Assembly: GCF_020536995.1 (NCBI RefSeq)
Contig: NC_068357.1
Span: 56,380,140 to 56,444,139 of the forward strand
DNA: 64,000 nucleotides
Reading direction: 5' to 3'
Source: Dreissena polymorpha
Taxonomy: Eukaryota > Mollusca > Bivalvia > Myida > Dreissenidae
The notes under the pieces were generated by a model that was given only the letters and a program-made list of their open reading frames with translations, was not told the origin of the DNA and made no database searches. A program made the position numbers and the translations under genes. Numbering within the stretch: the first letter of the stretch is position 1; the number at the start of each line of letters is the position of its first letter. Shown in pieces: positions 1 to 10,894 of this stretch.

Positions 1-189
1 CAATTAAAAGCACCACTTTTTCGTCATTTTATCAAAACTGCATTTTTCCCAGAAGTTATCGGCCAGTTTCCAAAAGAGTCAAATCGCGGCTATAACCAGG
101 AGCTTGACGAATTTTAGTCGCCATTATCATTCGTTCAATTGAACGTCATCAATAGATGACATGACGTCCAATATATCGCTCATTCCATA

Positions 190-520
190 CGAAAAAAATG
201 TGGGTACGAAAATTTTGGGTTCGAAAAAATTATGCCAAAACAAATTGGGTAGGAAAAAAATTTGGTAAAAAAAAAATGTGTAAGGAAAAAAATGTGGGTA
301 CGAAAATTTTGGTTACGAACAATTTATGCAAAAAATAATTTGGGTACAAACAAAAATGTTGGTATGAAAATTGTGGGATATAAAAAATGTGGGTAGGAAA
401 ACAAAATTGGGTATGAAAATTTTGGTTCCAAAAAAAGTGTGTGTACTAAAACAATTGGTTATGAACAAATATTGGGTACAAACTATTTTGGGTACAATTT
501 TTTTTAATTAGGAAATATCG
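190..520. repeat. degenerate short tandem repeat, (T)GGGTACGAAAA-type
   Basis: Imperfect reiterations of the word tgggtacgaaaaaatt, with many substitutions and A-run length changes, fill this stretch. No reading frame is supported. Positions 1-189 and 521-715 hold nothing I can identify. Confidence 0.6.
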
Positions 521-715
521 GGTACCTGTAAGTTTACGGGGTACCAAAAAGTATCATTTGAAAATTGGTGTACGGTTAAGAATACTTCAAAGTACCCGGG
601 GTACAGGGAAGTAGTATCTGGGGGGGACCTTGACCCATTCAGCGTTAGTATCCCAACAAGTGGACCATGGGCCCAAAGGCACTCACCTGAGACTCTAAGG
701 AACTAAACTATTATC

Positions 716-1025
716 ACAACAAGAGCATCGCATAACGGATGCCGACGCTCGGCTGCGTGTGCAGTTTTGAATAATGAAGGCTTGTCAGAATATTTTTTTA
801 AGGGTCACAGTGACCTTAACCTTTGACCCAAAAATGGGTGTGGCGTGTAGAACTCATCAAGGTGCATCTACATATGAAGTTTTAAAGTTGTAGGTGGAAG
901 TACTTTGATTTTAAAGCCAATGTTAAGGTTTTAGGGGCGGACCCCAGACGGCAGAAAGACACGACACGACACGACGAGCTGGCTATGACAATACCTAGAG
1001 TTTTCTCCGGAAACAGCCGAGCTAA
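716..1025 (+). repeat. non-autonomous repeat, acaagagc...gagctaaaa type, copy 1
   Basis: It starts with the word acaagagc and contains a tgaccttaacctttgaccc block. It ends in a short hairpin (gttttctccggaaac) followed by agccgagctaaaa. A second, clearly related copy lies at 36753-37025. The hairpin about 8 bases before a CTAA end resembles a Helitron 3' end, but no TC start or Rep/helicase gene is seen. Positions 1030-1470 hold nothing I recognise. Confidence 0.6.
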
Positions 1026-1476
1026 AAAATGAAAGTACTTTATGAAACATAAATGCTTAATTTATATGCCCAATGTTAGTTTTGAAGATAAATATTCATA
1101 AACAAATCAGCCAAGATATCGTTAGAACAAATGACCTGACCAAGTTTCTTGAAGGATAGACAGTGAAGATTTCTTGAGTGGTAAAAAGATTTTACAATAC
1201 CCATGTAAGGAAAACTGCCCTGCCCCTTACGGCCATGGTTTTAAGCGGACGGACACCCAGGTATAAGATTAAATGAAATCCGATTAGGAATTAGTATATC
1301 ACTGACAGACATTAATATTGTATTCTATTTTTTCCACAATCGATAATAAAAGGTTCATGAGAGAATCACAATATAAGCGTTTAATTATTAAAATCATATA
1401 AAAATGTGGGCAACAAATCATTTTTGTTTCTAAAAGAATTATACACTGTAATTACATGTAGCACACAATTGGAATT

Positions 1477-1570
1477 ACAGTCCAACCCCTCTTAAGCAGC
1501 CAGTCAAGGGAAACAGCCAAATTGGCTGCTTAAGCGGGGTGGCCTCTTAAGAGGGGGTTGGGTTGGGTCA
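1477..1570 (+). mobile_element. single terminus of a pogo/Tigger-like DNA transposon
   Basis: After a TA dinucleotide comes CAGTCCAACCCCTC, then a CAGTCAAGGGAAA box and a self-complementary stretch rich in cttaagc and gaggg. The same CAGTCAAGGGAAA box lies just inside the end of the complete Tigger-like element at 61752-63018. I did not find the partner end. Positions 1571-2030 hold no supportable gene; a 75-codon open frame at 1657-1884 is AT-rich and unrecognised. Confidence 0.5.
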
Positions 1571-2036
1571 TAGGGAGTCTAGAGTTGATGAGTGCATGAC
1601 CAACTGTTCAATTTTTGTATAAACAAAATGGTAAATATGTGTACATATACTAAACAATGTATAGACGTAAAATAATAATGTTTATTCGCTTAGGAATAAT
1701 CTTATTCAACGCAAAGGCTATTTTCCACTCTAACTCTAAAACACCCCTCTTTATAAAAAGCTATTGTCCATTGTATCATTTGGACTTGTCCACTTATATA
1801 AACCGCTTGTTTTCCTCGCAGTCATTCCTTTTCGAGCTGACCAGTAAACTGAGTAAGTCACTGCTTTACGAATTTTACATTTAAGCACATGGTTGAAAAG
1901 ATGTCTGAAGTTCTTTTTAAATGAGAACTTGTTCTTATTTTGTACAGTTTTATCTTGTTATTCGTATGTAAATTTAGTATAAGAAATTCAGTATCTTTAT
2001 TCTGGGGTAAGCTATTTAATAGTTTGCGTTTTTATA

Positions 2037-2185
2037 TTCAAGATATACCGACCACGTGTTTGTACGGTTCTTGAAATTGTGTTTGGTGATCAGCTTTATC
2101 ATGTCAGTCGTTGTACATTTAGTATACAGTATATAATTTGAGTTTTTAGATTCAAGATACAACAACCACGTGTTTGTATGATTAT
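2037..2185 (+). repeat. two diverged copies of a ~114-bp direct repeat
   Basis: The words ttcaagatataccgaccacg and ttcaagatacaacaaccacg begin two units about 114 bp apart, each followed by tgtttgta. They lie directly upstream of the DIRS-like remnant and could belong to its terminal region, but this cannot be shown here. Confidence 0.45.
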
Positions 2186-2190
2186 AGAAA

Positions 2191-2220
2191 TGTTATTCAG
2201 GTGGTGTTTCCTGAATAACA
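2191..2220. other. perfect 11-bp stem, 8-nt loop hairpin
   Basis: TGTTATTCAGG pairs without mismatch with CCTGAATAACA across the loop tggtgttt. It sits about 130 bp upstream of the first DIRS-like Gag-region frame. Function unknown. Confidence 0.7.
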
Positions 2221-2536
2221 TAACTATTAAATATTAAAACTGAACTATTTAATAAAGCTTAAATTCTAGAATAATTGTATTTTTGCTTTTAATTGGAATT
2301 ATTGTCTATATTATTGTTCGCTTTTACGTTTTTATTAACAAGACTATTTTCATGGTTTTATAATGCCACCACGTGCAAAAAGACGTCGAGCGGAAGCCGC
2401 GCAAGCGCTTCAAACCATGGGTGCGGAACCGAGTCAGAGGGTCGTTCGCGTGGAACCGATAGTGACGGCACCAGAAATTGACCCAGAGTAATCGTCCGAG
2501 CCGGGAACAAGCGAGCAACAAAGCGAGAAAGGTTGG

Positions 2537-3228
2537 TTGAATATGTACCCACATGTACCTTTACAGACAAGGCAAAAAATCTGGAAAAGGGAATTTATTG
2601 GTTTGAGGTCCCTTTTGCCTAAATTCCGAGAATCAACCCAGCAAAAAGTCCAAATAAGAAATGGCGAGATAATTGTCTCTGATTCAGGCGTTATTAAAAA
2701 TATCGAACGCATGGAAGTTTGGTCAGACGCCTGCTTGATATATATGGCTATATTTTTGTCGAGGCGCGGAAATAAACATTTAGAACTCATTCAGTACATG
2801 AATAACATTCGTACGGCAGCGTCCCGTTTCGCCGGTTTAGATTTAGATTGAAAATCGCACAAAATCCGAGCAGTCGTTGGGACATCATCGACCCTGAATT
2901 GTGGATGCTGTCTATGCATTCAATTTCAATTATGGCAACTGTCGAGGCTAAGCCATGTTTCGCATATAACAATAAAGGTTTCTGCTCTTATACCAATTGC
3001 ACATTTGCCCACAAATGCGTAAAATGTGGCTCCCGGCATCCATCTATTCATTGCTTCTCTCAAGCGCCTCACGGTATCCAACGACCAGTTAGACCCACGT
3101 TAATGCAACAACCATTGCCTTTCCGGCCTCATGGTTCATATGCTCTACACAATTTCAGATCCTTTAATCCAGCTCAGCGATCTGTGGAAGCTAGAAAGTA
3201 TATGGAAGCTCGGCCGAACACCTATTAA
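2537..3228 (+). pseudogene. fossil DIRS-like Gag-region with Cys/His cluster
   Basis: The frames carry a helical region (RKIWKREFIGLRSLL, near 2565) of the kind found in DIRS-group Gag-like proteins. A cysteine/histidine cluster follows at about 2955-3060 (CFAYNNKGFCSYTNCTFAHK, then CVKCGSRHPSIHC), similar to the CCCH plus CCHC modules of these elements. The usual role would be nucleic-acid binding. Broken fossil. Confidence 0.65.
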
Positions 3229-3949
3229 TATTCAAAAGTTGTCCGTACACTTGGCTGAATATCCCAACCAACCTGATGCGTTATATATTTTAAACGGGTT
3301 CAGTAATGGATTTTCGTTACTGTATGAAGGACCCCGATTACCAATTAATTCTACAAACCTTGTATCAGCCCGCGTACACAGGGATGTTTTACATGAAAAG
3401 TTAACTAGTTTAAAACGCAGAGGTCTATTAATTGGGCTTTTTGAAGTACCGCCTATTTCAAATTTACGTATAAATCCTGTTGGTCTTGTTCAAAAGTCAT
3501 CTGGTGGCTGGAGATTAATCACAAATTTATCCTTTCCATCGGGCGCAAGTTTAAATGACTTCATTAAGCCGGCTTTCAGCAGTGTAAAGTATGCAAAATT
3601 TGACAGTGCCATAGATAAAGTGCGAAATTTGGGTAACGGTGCCTTCATGGCCAAGGCAGACATTGCATCGGCGTTTGATTTATGTCCAGTACAATCATCG
3701 GAATTTGATCTTTTGGGAATAAAAACTGATATTGGTTATTGGATTCAGAAATCTCTTCCAATGGGTGTTTTGTCAGCTTGTTTTATATTTGAGAAAGTAT
3801 CTACATTTTTGCATTGGTCAGTTGCAACTAAAGCCTGCACAATTAACATTGAACATCTCCTTGACGATTTTCTTATGATAGGGAAAACAAAGCACGAGTG
3901 TTTTCTCATAATGGAAAAATTCAAATTAATAATGCGCGATTTAAACATA
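3131..3949 (+). pseudogene. fossil reverse transcriptase (DIRS-like), 5' part
   Basis: A long open stretch holds the RT fingers and palm: GGWRLITNLSFPSGASLNDF, then MAKADIASAFDLCPV (first catalytic aspartate region), LPMGVLSACFIFEKV, and HLLDDFLMIG (the DD box). The sequence then runs into the inserted pogo-like element, and related coding resumes after it at 5078. Part of a broken fossil. Confidence 0.85.
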
Positions 3950-5075
3950 CACTGTCACTCCAATATAGTGCGGTCCGTTATAACGCTGTGTCCAATATAA
4001 CGCGGGGGGTGCTTGGATCCCGTTTTTTCTCCAATCTTCCATTTCTGATTCAAATCCATGTTATGCAACTTCATGTATTTTCAGAAAATTCAAAGAAGCC
4101 ATCGATCACAGCTTGATTGCTTTATCCGTCCGTTTAACTGATTTTAATCGATTAGAGGTTAAACGACACTTGACAGCTAATTAGTGATAATCTGTTGTGT
4201 AATGTCAATAAAGGTGTGAAAACTCGGGAATCCGTGTTTATAACACGTATTCCCTATCAGAGCGGTTCGGTGCGCTAATTTCAATAAGGCAAGTGGAAGC
4301 GGAATAATTATCAAATTAAAGTTATTTCAAACGATTACCTGTTGATGTTTTGTATTTATCGTGTATTGTATTTCATTGAATAAACTATGGATGTGTAAGT
4401 GTGTTATTGTTTATCATTTGCTATGCATGCTTGATTAATAAAAAGATCTTTGTGTATGTTTAATGTTACAGTACGTATACAAAAAATAAAAATAAAAATC
4501 CTGACGATTTATTTACATGCTACTTAAGCAGTGTAATAGTTAACAGAGATGCACTTAAATTTTTGCCCGTTATCAGAAAGTCCACGGAAAGCACGTTTTT
4601 TACATGCTGCGTATGACGCAATAATACATTTCTTTGTACGTGTATCGTATTGCATTCAATCTAAATTTAGATTCGCTTGTCCAATGAAAGCTGTGTCCCA
4701 TAATGCACTGTACTATTTTTTTCTGAAAAATGGCATAGGCATATGAATTTGTTTATGAAATTCGTAAACATATTTCTTGTCATAATTGTTTAACATTACT
4801 TTTTCGTAAGTGATTTTGTAATTATATTGGATTATTGGATAAATGTGCACATTAGAAAAGCGGTATGTATACTGTTATCGTTCGATTCGGTTTATATGCA
4901 TGTATTTGCGAAGGACAACACAGCATGACAATACACAGGACCTATATTATAGGCTATACTTCACCTTTTTTATCGCCCACTTAAATAAATAAGCTCAAAA
5001 CTTATAACGCTGTCCGTTTATAACGCTGTTGCGTGGCTTGGACCCCGTCATCCGCGTTATATTGGAGTTACAGTG
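3950..5075. mobile_element. non-autonomous pogo/Tigger-like DNA transposon (1,126 bp)
   Basis: The left end reads CACTGTCACTCCAATATA and the right end, reverse complemented, reads CACTGTAACTCCAATATAA. Both are followed inward by cttggatccc/cttggacccc and cgttataac words. The element is flanked by TA on both sides (3948-3949 and 5076-5077), as expected for Tc1/mariner-pogo insertion. It interrupts the RT region of the DIRS-like fossil. I see no transposase; the longest open frame (4549-4746) is not recognisable. Confidence 0.8.
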
Positions 5076-5077
5076 TA

Positions 5078-5803
5078 CCATTAAATACAGAAAAATGTAT
5101 CGGCCCCGAACAAGTATTAACATACCTCGGCTTAGAAATTGACGCGCATAATCAGTTAATTCGAATCCCAAAAGATAAGATTGAAAAGTCGCTTCAATCA
5201 TTAGATTTACTTCTAAACTCTAAGAAAATGAAACTGCGATCGCGACAGTCGATAGCAGGGCTACTTGGATACGATTCTTCGCGAGTTTAATGGCACGTGT
5301 TTATTCAATGAAGCCGATTGGCTCCATAGTGACGTCATGGAACTCTTTACCGACGCGAGTGGAAATAAAGACTTGGGATGCGGCTGTTACTTTCACTGCG
5401 AATGGGCTTTTTTCCCATGGCCAGTCACATTTGGTATTGCGCTATTAAAAAACGTTACATTTTAGGAATTAGTACCAATAATTTTATCTCTACATCTATG
5501 GGGTGCAAAACTAAGAAATAAAAAGATAAATTTCAGGTCGAATAACAAGGCTCTAGTTGAGATAATAAATAAAAAACATCCAAAAAAAAAAGTGTTATGT
5601 ACTTGATAAGACACCTTGTATTATTAACTCTTGAATTAAATATAATGGTAAAATGCACCCATATCGATGGAACCAAAATCGAAATTTGCCATGCGATCAG
5701 TCGTTTTCATCCAAAAACGGTTTCAGTTAAGACTTATTTCAATATTGATTGTGTAGATTTTTTCAATTGTTTAATTCTCTTTTTATTTAGATCTTATTCA
5801 TGA
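5078..5803 (+). pseudogene. fossil RT thumb and RNase H region (DIRS-like), 3' part
   Basis: VLTYLGLEIDAHNQLIRIP at about 5120-5175 is the usual sequence after the RT catalytic box. Further on, MELFTDASGNKDLGCG (about 5337) is the first RNase H motif, and HIDGTKIEICHAISRF (about 5660-5705) matches the terminal 'DALSR' end of such RNase H domains. Nothing recognisable as a recombinase follows. Broken fossil. Confidence 0.7.
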
Positions 5804-6114
5804 GTTATAGGTTATTAAATTTTTGTTTGTAATCCAGTTTTTTTTCTTTTGGTAATTAAATTAAGCTTTCAGTATCGTGGGCTAGGATTTCGGGAAAAGA
5901 AAAAAAAATAATTAATCGTCGAATCAATTAGCGAACTGCAGAAGATGCTTTGTGTGTTTTTTCTTTATTATTGAGAATTAATTAAAAGAAGGGATCCTAA
6001 CTTCAATTATCAGTTTGCGTTGTTGATTGATTTTAATTGTGCTATCAGTGGCCACGGCCGGCGAATTATAGTCATCTCACAGCTATTGTTTGTGTTTTAA
6101 TAGTAATCTCACAG

Positions 6115-7606
6115 CAGGGGTTTTTTTTTAGAAAAAGGGGAAGACGCTGGACGCTGGGTAAAAGGGGAAAATCGAGCGTGAAAAAGACATATTTGGGGAA
6201 AAAATAAAAACTGTTCATTTCAATGTCTATAACTCGCCTACAGACTTCAGGTTTTTTTTTAGAAAAAGAGACATGTCTCTGACTTTTTTGTTCTTAAACA
6301 CATGAACAAGTATGATATTAAAGTCAAAGTCCTAAATAAAGTTGCAGGGGTAGATCTAATAATGGGAAATGTTTTCAACTGGGGCCGGGGAACGATTTCA
6401 ATATTGTGATTTCAATTTCATGATGAATGGGTTGACGATCTAGATCTGCTACAGTATTGGAAGGGAAAGGTGCGGCAGCTGCGGATTGTCTACTTTCACT
6501 TTCACAATAATCCGACAGTATTAATCGATGTTGATTACATGTACCTCCGAATCCTGCTGGGTTTCAACGGTTTTTGATGATTCATTCTTAAAAAATGCGT
6601 CAACGCAATTAATATTTTCCGAGTCCGAACGTTTTATTTTGTTCGTGTATGAACGCCAATTGTGAGACTTTTTTTCTGTTTTAACGTTTATACCCATCTT
6701 GGCTTTCACATAACCCGGATGAAAACTTGACTGGTTTCCGGTAATTAATTGACGAATCACCCTTCTCCCGCAAGACCGGAATCCAGTAAAATAGTCACAT
6801 GATTAATACGATTAGTTGCCCGGTTTCCATGACGTAATTTAAGAGCTATATATAGAATCACTGGGATTCCCAGATTTGAGTGTTCGTCGGGAGAGAGAGA
6901 GAGCCAGATCGTTGTACATGGTACAAATAGGATAAGTGACTTCCCAAAAGAAAGAAAACAAGGGACAAAATTGTCACAAAACCAGGTTTTCATTGTGAAA
7001 AAAAATCTGATAAAGGGAGACAACTCAAACTGAAATTTTGAAATGAACAAACAAAATTAACCCCCTTTGTAAGTTTGTTTTAAAATAAATCTATTTGCGA
7101 CCTTGACATTGGAGATATTGACGTGATTCTTTCGTGCGACACACCGTCCCATGATGGTGAACAAATGTGCCAAATGATTTTAAAATCTCATAATGAATGA
7201 CATACATGTAGTTATAGCCCAGACAAGCTCATTTATGGCTATTTTATACCTTTGAACTCAAAGTGTGACCTTGACCTTGGAGATATTGACGTAATTTTTT
7301 CGCGCGACACACTGTCTAATGATGGTTAACAAATGTGCCAAATGATTTTAAAATCTCACAATGAACGACAAAGTTATGGCCCGGACAAGCTTGTTCCGCC
7401 CGCCCGCCAGCCCGCCCGCTTTCGCCAATCTAATAACCAGTTTTTTCCTTCGGAAAACCTGGTTAAAAACATTTCTTTGAGGGTAAAATATTATATTTTG
7501 GTGAAAAATTATATTTTTGGAGGGGAAATGGTAGTTTTAGGGGAAAAATTCTGGTAGGGGAAGACGCCGATTACCGGCGTCACTTTCTTAGTAAAAAAAA
7601 ACCCTG
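6115..7606 (+). mobile_element. hAT-like non-autonomous element, family A, copy 1 (with nested insert)
   Basis: The ends are CAGGGGTTTTTTTTTAG and, at the right, GTAAAAAAAAACCCTG. A 5-bp target duplication CACAG flanks it (6110-6114 and 7607-7611). The body matches, inverted, the copy at 10895-11859; the extra ~510 bp here is a nested repeat at 6958-7464. hAT ends often begin CAGGG, and a 5-bp duplication fits the group called hAT5 in repeat libraries. No transposase frame is present. Confidence 0.8.
6958..7464. mobile_element. nested MITE-like repeat with AACCAGGTTTTC ends
   Basis: Inverted words AACCAGGTTTTC (6980-6991) and GAAAACCTGGTT (7453-7464) bracket most of it. Inside are two ~190-bp units, each with gaccttg..attggagatattgacgt and cgcgacacac. 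The sister copy at 10895-11859 lacks this block and gives the empty site between caaaagaaa and catttctttgaggg. Confidence 0.75.
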
Positions 7607-7714
7607 CACAGCTATCTGTTAAAATATGTTTGTATATTAACTTGCATGTGTAACATTGACAGGAAAACTGGTAATACTAATAAAAGAAGATATTAAATGA
7701 GAATTTAAACCCAT

Positions 7715-8430
7715 ACATTGTACTTTCATCTAGTTTTTTATTCATACCAAGATAAACATATTACCCAGAATAAAAATCTTATTTCTTCAATGTGAGGTGA
7801 ATAATGACGAAGTTTTTCACAATGAACCAAAGCACGTTTGACGACATGTGTGTATAATAGGGTAAAAGAGCTTAAAATTGTACCATCTTTGTACATGGCC
7901 AAAATCCTTTAAAATGAACATTTTCCTCCAGTTTAGTTAATTCATACCTAGATTAACATATCACCAAGCATAAAAATCTGACTTAATCTATTTGGGATGA
8001 AAAATGAAAATGTTTATCAAAAAGAACAAAAACAAGTTTGACAGCAATCTTGTACAATGGAAGAAGAGCTTAAAATTGTACCAACATTGTATAAGGCCAA
8101 ATACTTTAAAATGAATATTTTCTTCTAGTTTGTTTAAATCTATACTTAGATTAACACTTTGCCTAGCATAAAAATCTTACTTCAACGATATGGGATGAGA
8201 AATAGAAAAGTTTTTCAAAAAGAAACAAACCACTTTGGCGACAGGTGTGAAAAATGATTGCATGGGATAACAGTTTAAAATAGTACAAAGGCAAAATCCT
8301 TTAAAATACCTCATTTTCGTCTACTTTTTATAAATCATACATAGATTAACATCTCACCTAGCATAAAAATCTTACGTTATCAATATGTGATGCTTAATGA
8401 AGATGTTTTTAAAAAAATGCTTCGGGCCTT
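7715..8430 (+). repeat. four-unit tandem repeat, ~190-208 bp period
   Basis: The core ataccnagattaacat...agcataaaaatct recurs near 7745, 7945, 8150 and 8335, with the companion word gcttaaaattgtacca between. The units are well diverged. Positions 8431-8960 contain no recognisable gene or repeat; one gagccgacag-type CpG-bearing stretch near 8770-8880 could be old promoter DNA but nothing proves it. Confidence 0.75.
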
Positions 8431-9095
8431 TCAATTTTTTAAAAATTATCGAAAATGAACGAATCCAGTGTTCTCTTTCAAATTCCGATTAATTAATAAT
8501 AAATTAGAATAATAACAACTAAAGAATTATCAACACAGAAAATAAATACTTATTTTTATTCAAACAAAAAATATTCAATATGTCTTTTTTCGGCGACCGA
8601 CTTTGCTCACTACGTGAAGTTCGTAACGTTGCGCTTTCAGACATTCATTGCTCTGCAAACTGACAACCGAGCGCTAAAAACACTAATTAACACATTAAGA
8701 TCATGCTCACAATATCCTACGACAAAAAATATTAACGACTAATTACGAAGAATAATTGATTGCTTTATAACAAAATGGCCGACAGTAGCTGGAACAGGGA
8801 AGAATCTACAGGTACACCGGCATCTCCAAAATCAATGTCACGTGACCCGCGTCCGCCGTTAGATATTATCGCATATCGCTATCGCGAAGACGAGAGTTTC
8901 CAATCTGTGTTATCTATAGGTCTTTGTTTTTGGCTATAAGTAAATATTAAATAAATATCAAGTTCTTGGTGGATAACGCCGTTCCCGGGTCTCTACCGGA
9001 ACCGGGACTTAATCCCGGAAGAATATTGTGGTGGTTATACAGTACACTCCACGCAGTTTCCCCAATTTCCCTCCATACTCCGCAGGGATTGACCT

Positions 9096-10040
9096 TAGAG
9101 CTGCAACGATTCGATCCGATTATCGAAAATCGATTCGAAATGCTTCGATTCGATTACGATACCAAACCTAAAAAAATTCGATTCTTTAACATATATACAT
9201 ATATATACATAGATACGTATTCTGACTATTGATACGGGAAGGTGAAGGTTTTATGTTTACCTGTAATTACGACCCGCGCGATTGGTTGCTTATTACTTTA
9301 GTCATCCAATCAATAAGTGCGTTACGGTCTACTTTTGGAAAAAGCGTAAAAATGGCTGAACAAGTTGTTGCCGACAAATTGAAATTATCAGATGCGCCTA
9401 AGAAGCTAAAATCAAAAGTGTGGCAGTATTTTGGGTTTCGGGATGGTAGCCCTACCGATAAAGCAAAGTGTAAACTGTGCTTCATGGATGTGGCGTACGC
9501 AAAGTCCGGCTCAACCACTGATCTATTGCAACATGTCAAACGCAAACATAACGTTAATTTAGCAAGACTAAGAGGTCGCACAGGTGCAACTACTGAAGTC
9601 GTGAGCCAGAAAAGTAGTTCTATTTCTGTTGGAATTTTGTTAAGTTTATTAGAGAATGTGATTTGTCCTACAGGTAACAGGTGATGCTGTCATGTCACAA
9701 TGGTAGACATGATTATTGCGGTTTTGGGTGAAAGTATTATGTGATAGTACTACCATTCAACTGATTCCATATACGTTCTTATGATTATTTATTTATTTTT
9801 AATATTATTGTGTAATCAACACAATCTTCTAGTCATAACTTTTTATATTAAAATTCCTAATTTGCTTTTCTTTTTTATGTGTTTTATTGAAATCACATTT
9901 GAATAGAAATGTTAATTTTGAGGCATAAGAGTGAATATATGATAAAACTGGGTTTGAAGATGAATCGAATAGAAAAAATCGGTATCAGAGTGTCTGAAAT
10001 CGAAATCGAATCGAGCTGTTGGTGAATCGTTGCAGCTCTA
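9096..10040 (+). mobile_element. hAT transposon with BED finger, internally deleted (945 bp)
   Basis: Perfect terminal inverted repeats TAGAGCTGCAACGATTC...GAATCGTTGCAGCTCTA, with an 8-bp target duplication ATTGACCT on both sides (9088-9095 and 10041-10048). A BED zinc-finger frame lies inside, but no RNase H core or dimerisation domain, so it is a deletion derivative. The flanks read as one sequence when the element is removed (cagggattgacctggaggg). Confidence 0.9.
9352..9684 (+). CDS. hAT transposase N-terminal fragment with BED zinc finger
   Basis: This 110-codon frame starts at the ATG in aaaaatggctg, the first methionine after an AT-rich leader; the frame is open further upstream from 9229. 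Residues about 22-65 form a BED-type zinc finger: SKVWQYFGF, then CKLC and, about 20 residues later, HVKRKH, giving C-x2-C...H-x4-H. BED fingers bind the transposon ends in hAT/ZBED proteins. The normal catalytic RNase H-like domain (several hundred residues) is missing; the frame ends shortly after a serine-rich linker. It lies wholly inside a hAT element with intact ends and an 8-bp target duplication, so it is a leftover of the element's own gene and not a host ZBED gene. Confidence 0.8.
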   Translation: MAEQVVADKLKLSDAPKKLKSKVWQYFGFRDGSPTDKAKCKLCFMDVAYAKSGSTTDLLQHVKRKHNVNLARLRGRTGATTEVVSQKSSSISVGILLSLLENVICPTGNR

Positions 10041-10289
10041 ATTGACCTGGAGGGAGATTGAGAAAATCCCCTTTACGCGGCGTTTGCATGATTTTGGACG
10101 CGGCGGTTAACGATCGGCAAAACTGATAAGCCGACGCAGCGGCCCTCGGCGTTGGCATCGCGGGGGAAACTCCGCGTTTTACGAGATAACAATCAATTTA
10201 ATTTTGTTTGACTTCCTGATTTTCAAATAAAATTACATTTATTACAAGTACATACATGTACGTGTAGTATAATATTTACAATTAAAAAA

Positions 10290-10600
10290 AAAACAACCAA
10301 GATAGATCGATCCTGACGTGGTTGTAGAAGTAGTTGTTGTTGTATGGAAAACTCGTTGATTTACGACACACAAAACGTCATCTTTTAACTAATACTTACC
10401 AATTAATATAAACACAGTTTGCAACATAGTTTTTATTTTGATAATTTAATCCAAAGTTTTCATGTTAGCAGGTGATTTTCTATACTGAACATGTAAACAA
10501 ATGACCAAGGACCCTAAAAATCTCGCAAATCTGTGTGAATTGACAGTTTGACGTAATCAGAGAAAAGCCGCTTCCTGTCTAAAGGCATAACTAATTCAAG
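10290..10600 (+). repeat. diverged fragment of the 1.57-kb Harbinger-like element
   Basis: The words aagatagatcgatcc, aactcgttgatttacgac, ttttgataatttaatccaaag and ttgacagtttgacgt appear in the same order and spacing as inside the complete copies at 19187-20759 and 57047-58629. The ends are missing. Positions 10601-10889 and 11865-12160 hold nothing I recognise. Confidence 0.7.
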
Positions 10601-10894
10601 TAAACACGTTCAACGAATGCATAAGGAATGGTTTTAATTGTCGGAACAAAGTCAATTCTCTGCTCGCTAATGCTTTTATTTTCCCTTTGTAGGTAGGTTA
10701 TTCCATTGATTGCTTAAAGAAGGTGGTAACTATTGAGTTGATAGTTGCATTTAATATTCACAGTTGTATCCTTGTTGCGTCGACATTCAAAACAATGTTT
10801 ACCAGTAATTATGGACCAAATCGGCAGAGTGACATTCACACATGTTAATCCCTTTTGTCAAAACACCGCAGACAGCAGTCTACACAATAGGTCA

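Larger units (their letters stand above)
2340..5805 (+). mobile_element. fossil DIRS-like retroelement, split by a DNA transposon
   Basis: The parts, in order, are: a Gag-like region (about 2360-3230) ending in a Cys/His cluster, a reverse transcriptase (about 3230-3950 and again from 5078), and an RNase H region (about 5290-5720). The RT style (RLITNLSFPSG, then a LDDF catalytic box) and the FNKG-type Cys/His cluster are those of DIRS/Ngaro-group elements. No tyrosine recombinase, methyltransferase or terminal repeats were recognised. The element is broken, with at least half a dozen breaks, and a 1,126-bp pogo-like transposon sits inside it. Moderately old. Positions 5806-6109 hold nothing recognisable. 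Confidence 0.75.

Noticed and set aside
5078-6110. A tyrosine recombinase or methyltransferase gene after the DIRS-like RNase H
   Set aside because: I looked for conserved recombinase boxes in all frames up to the next element at 6115 and saw none.
9352-9684. A host ZBED gene
   Set aside because: The frame lies entirely between perfect hAT terminal repeats with an 8-bp target duplication, so it is the element's own remnant.
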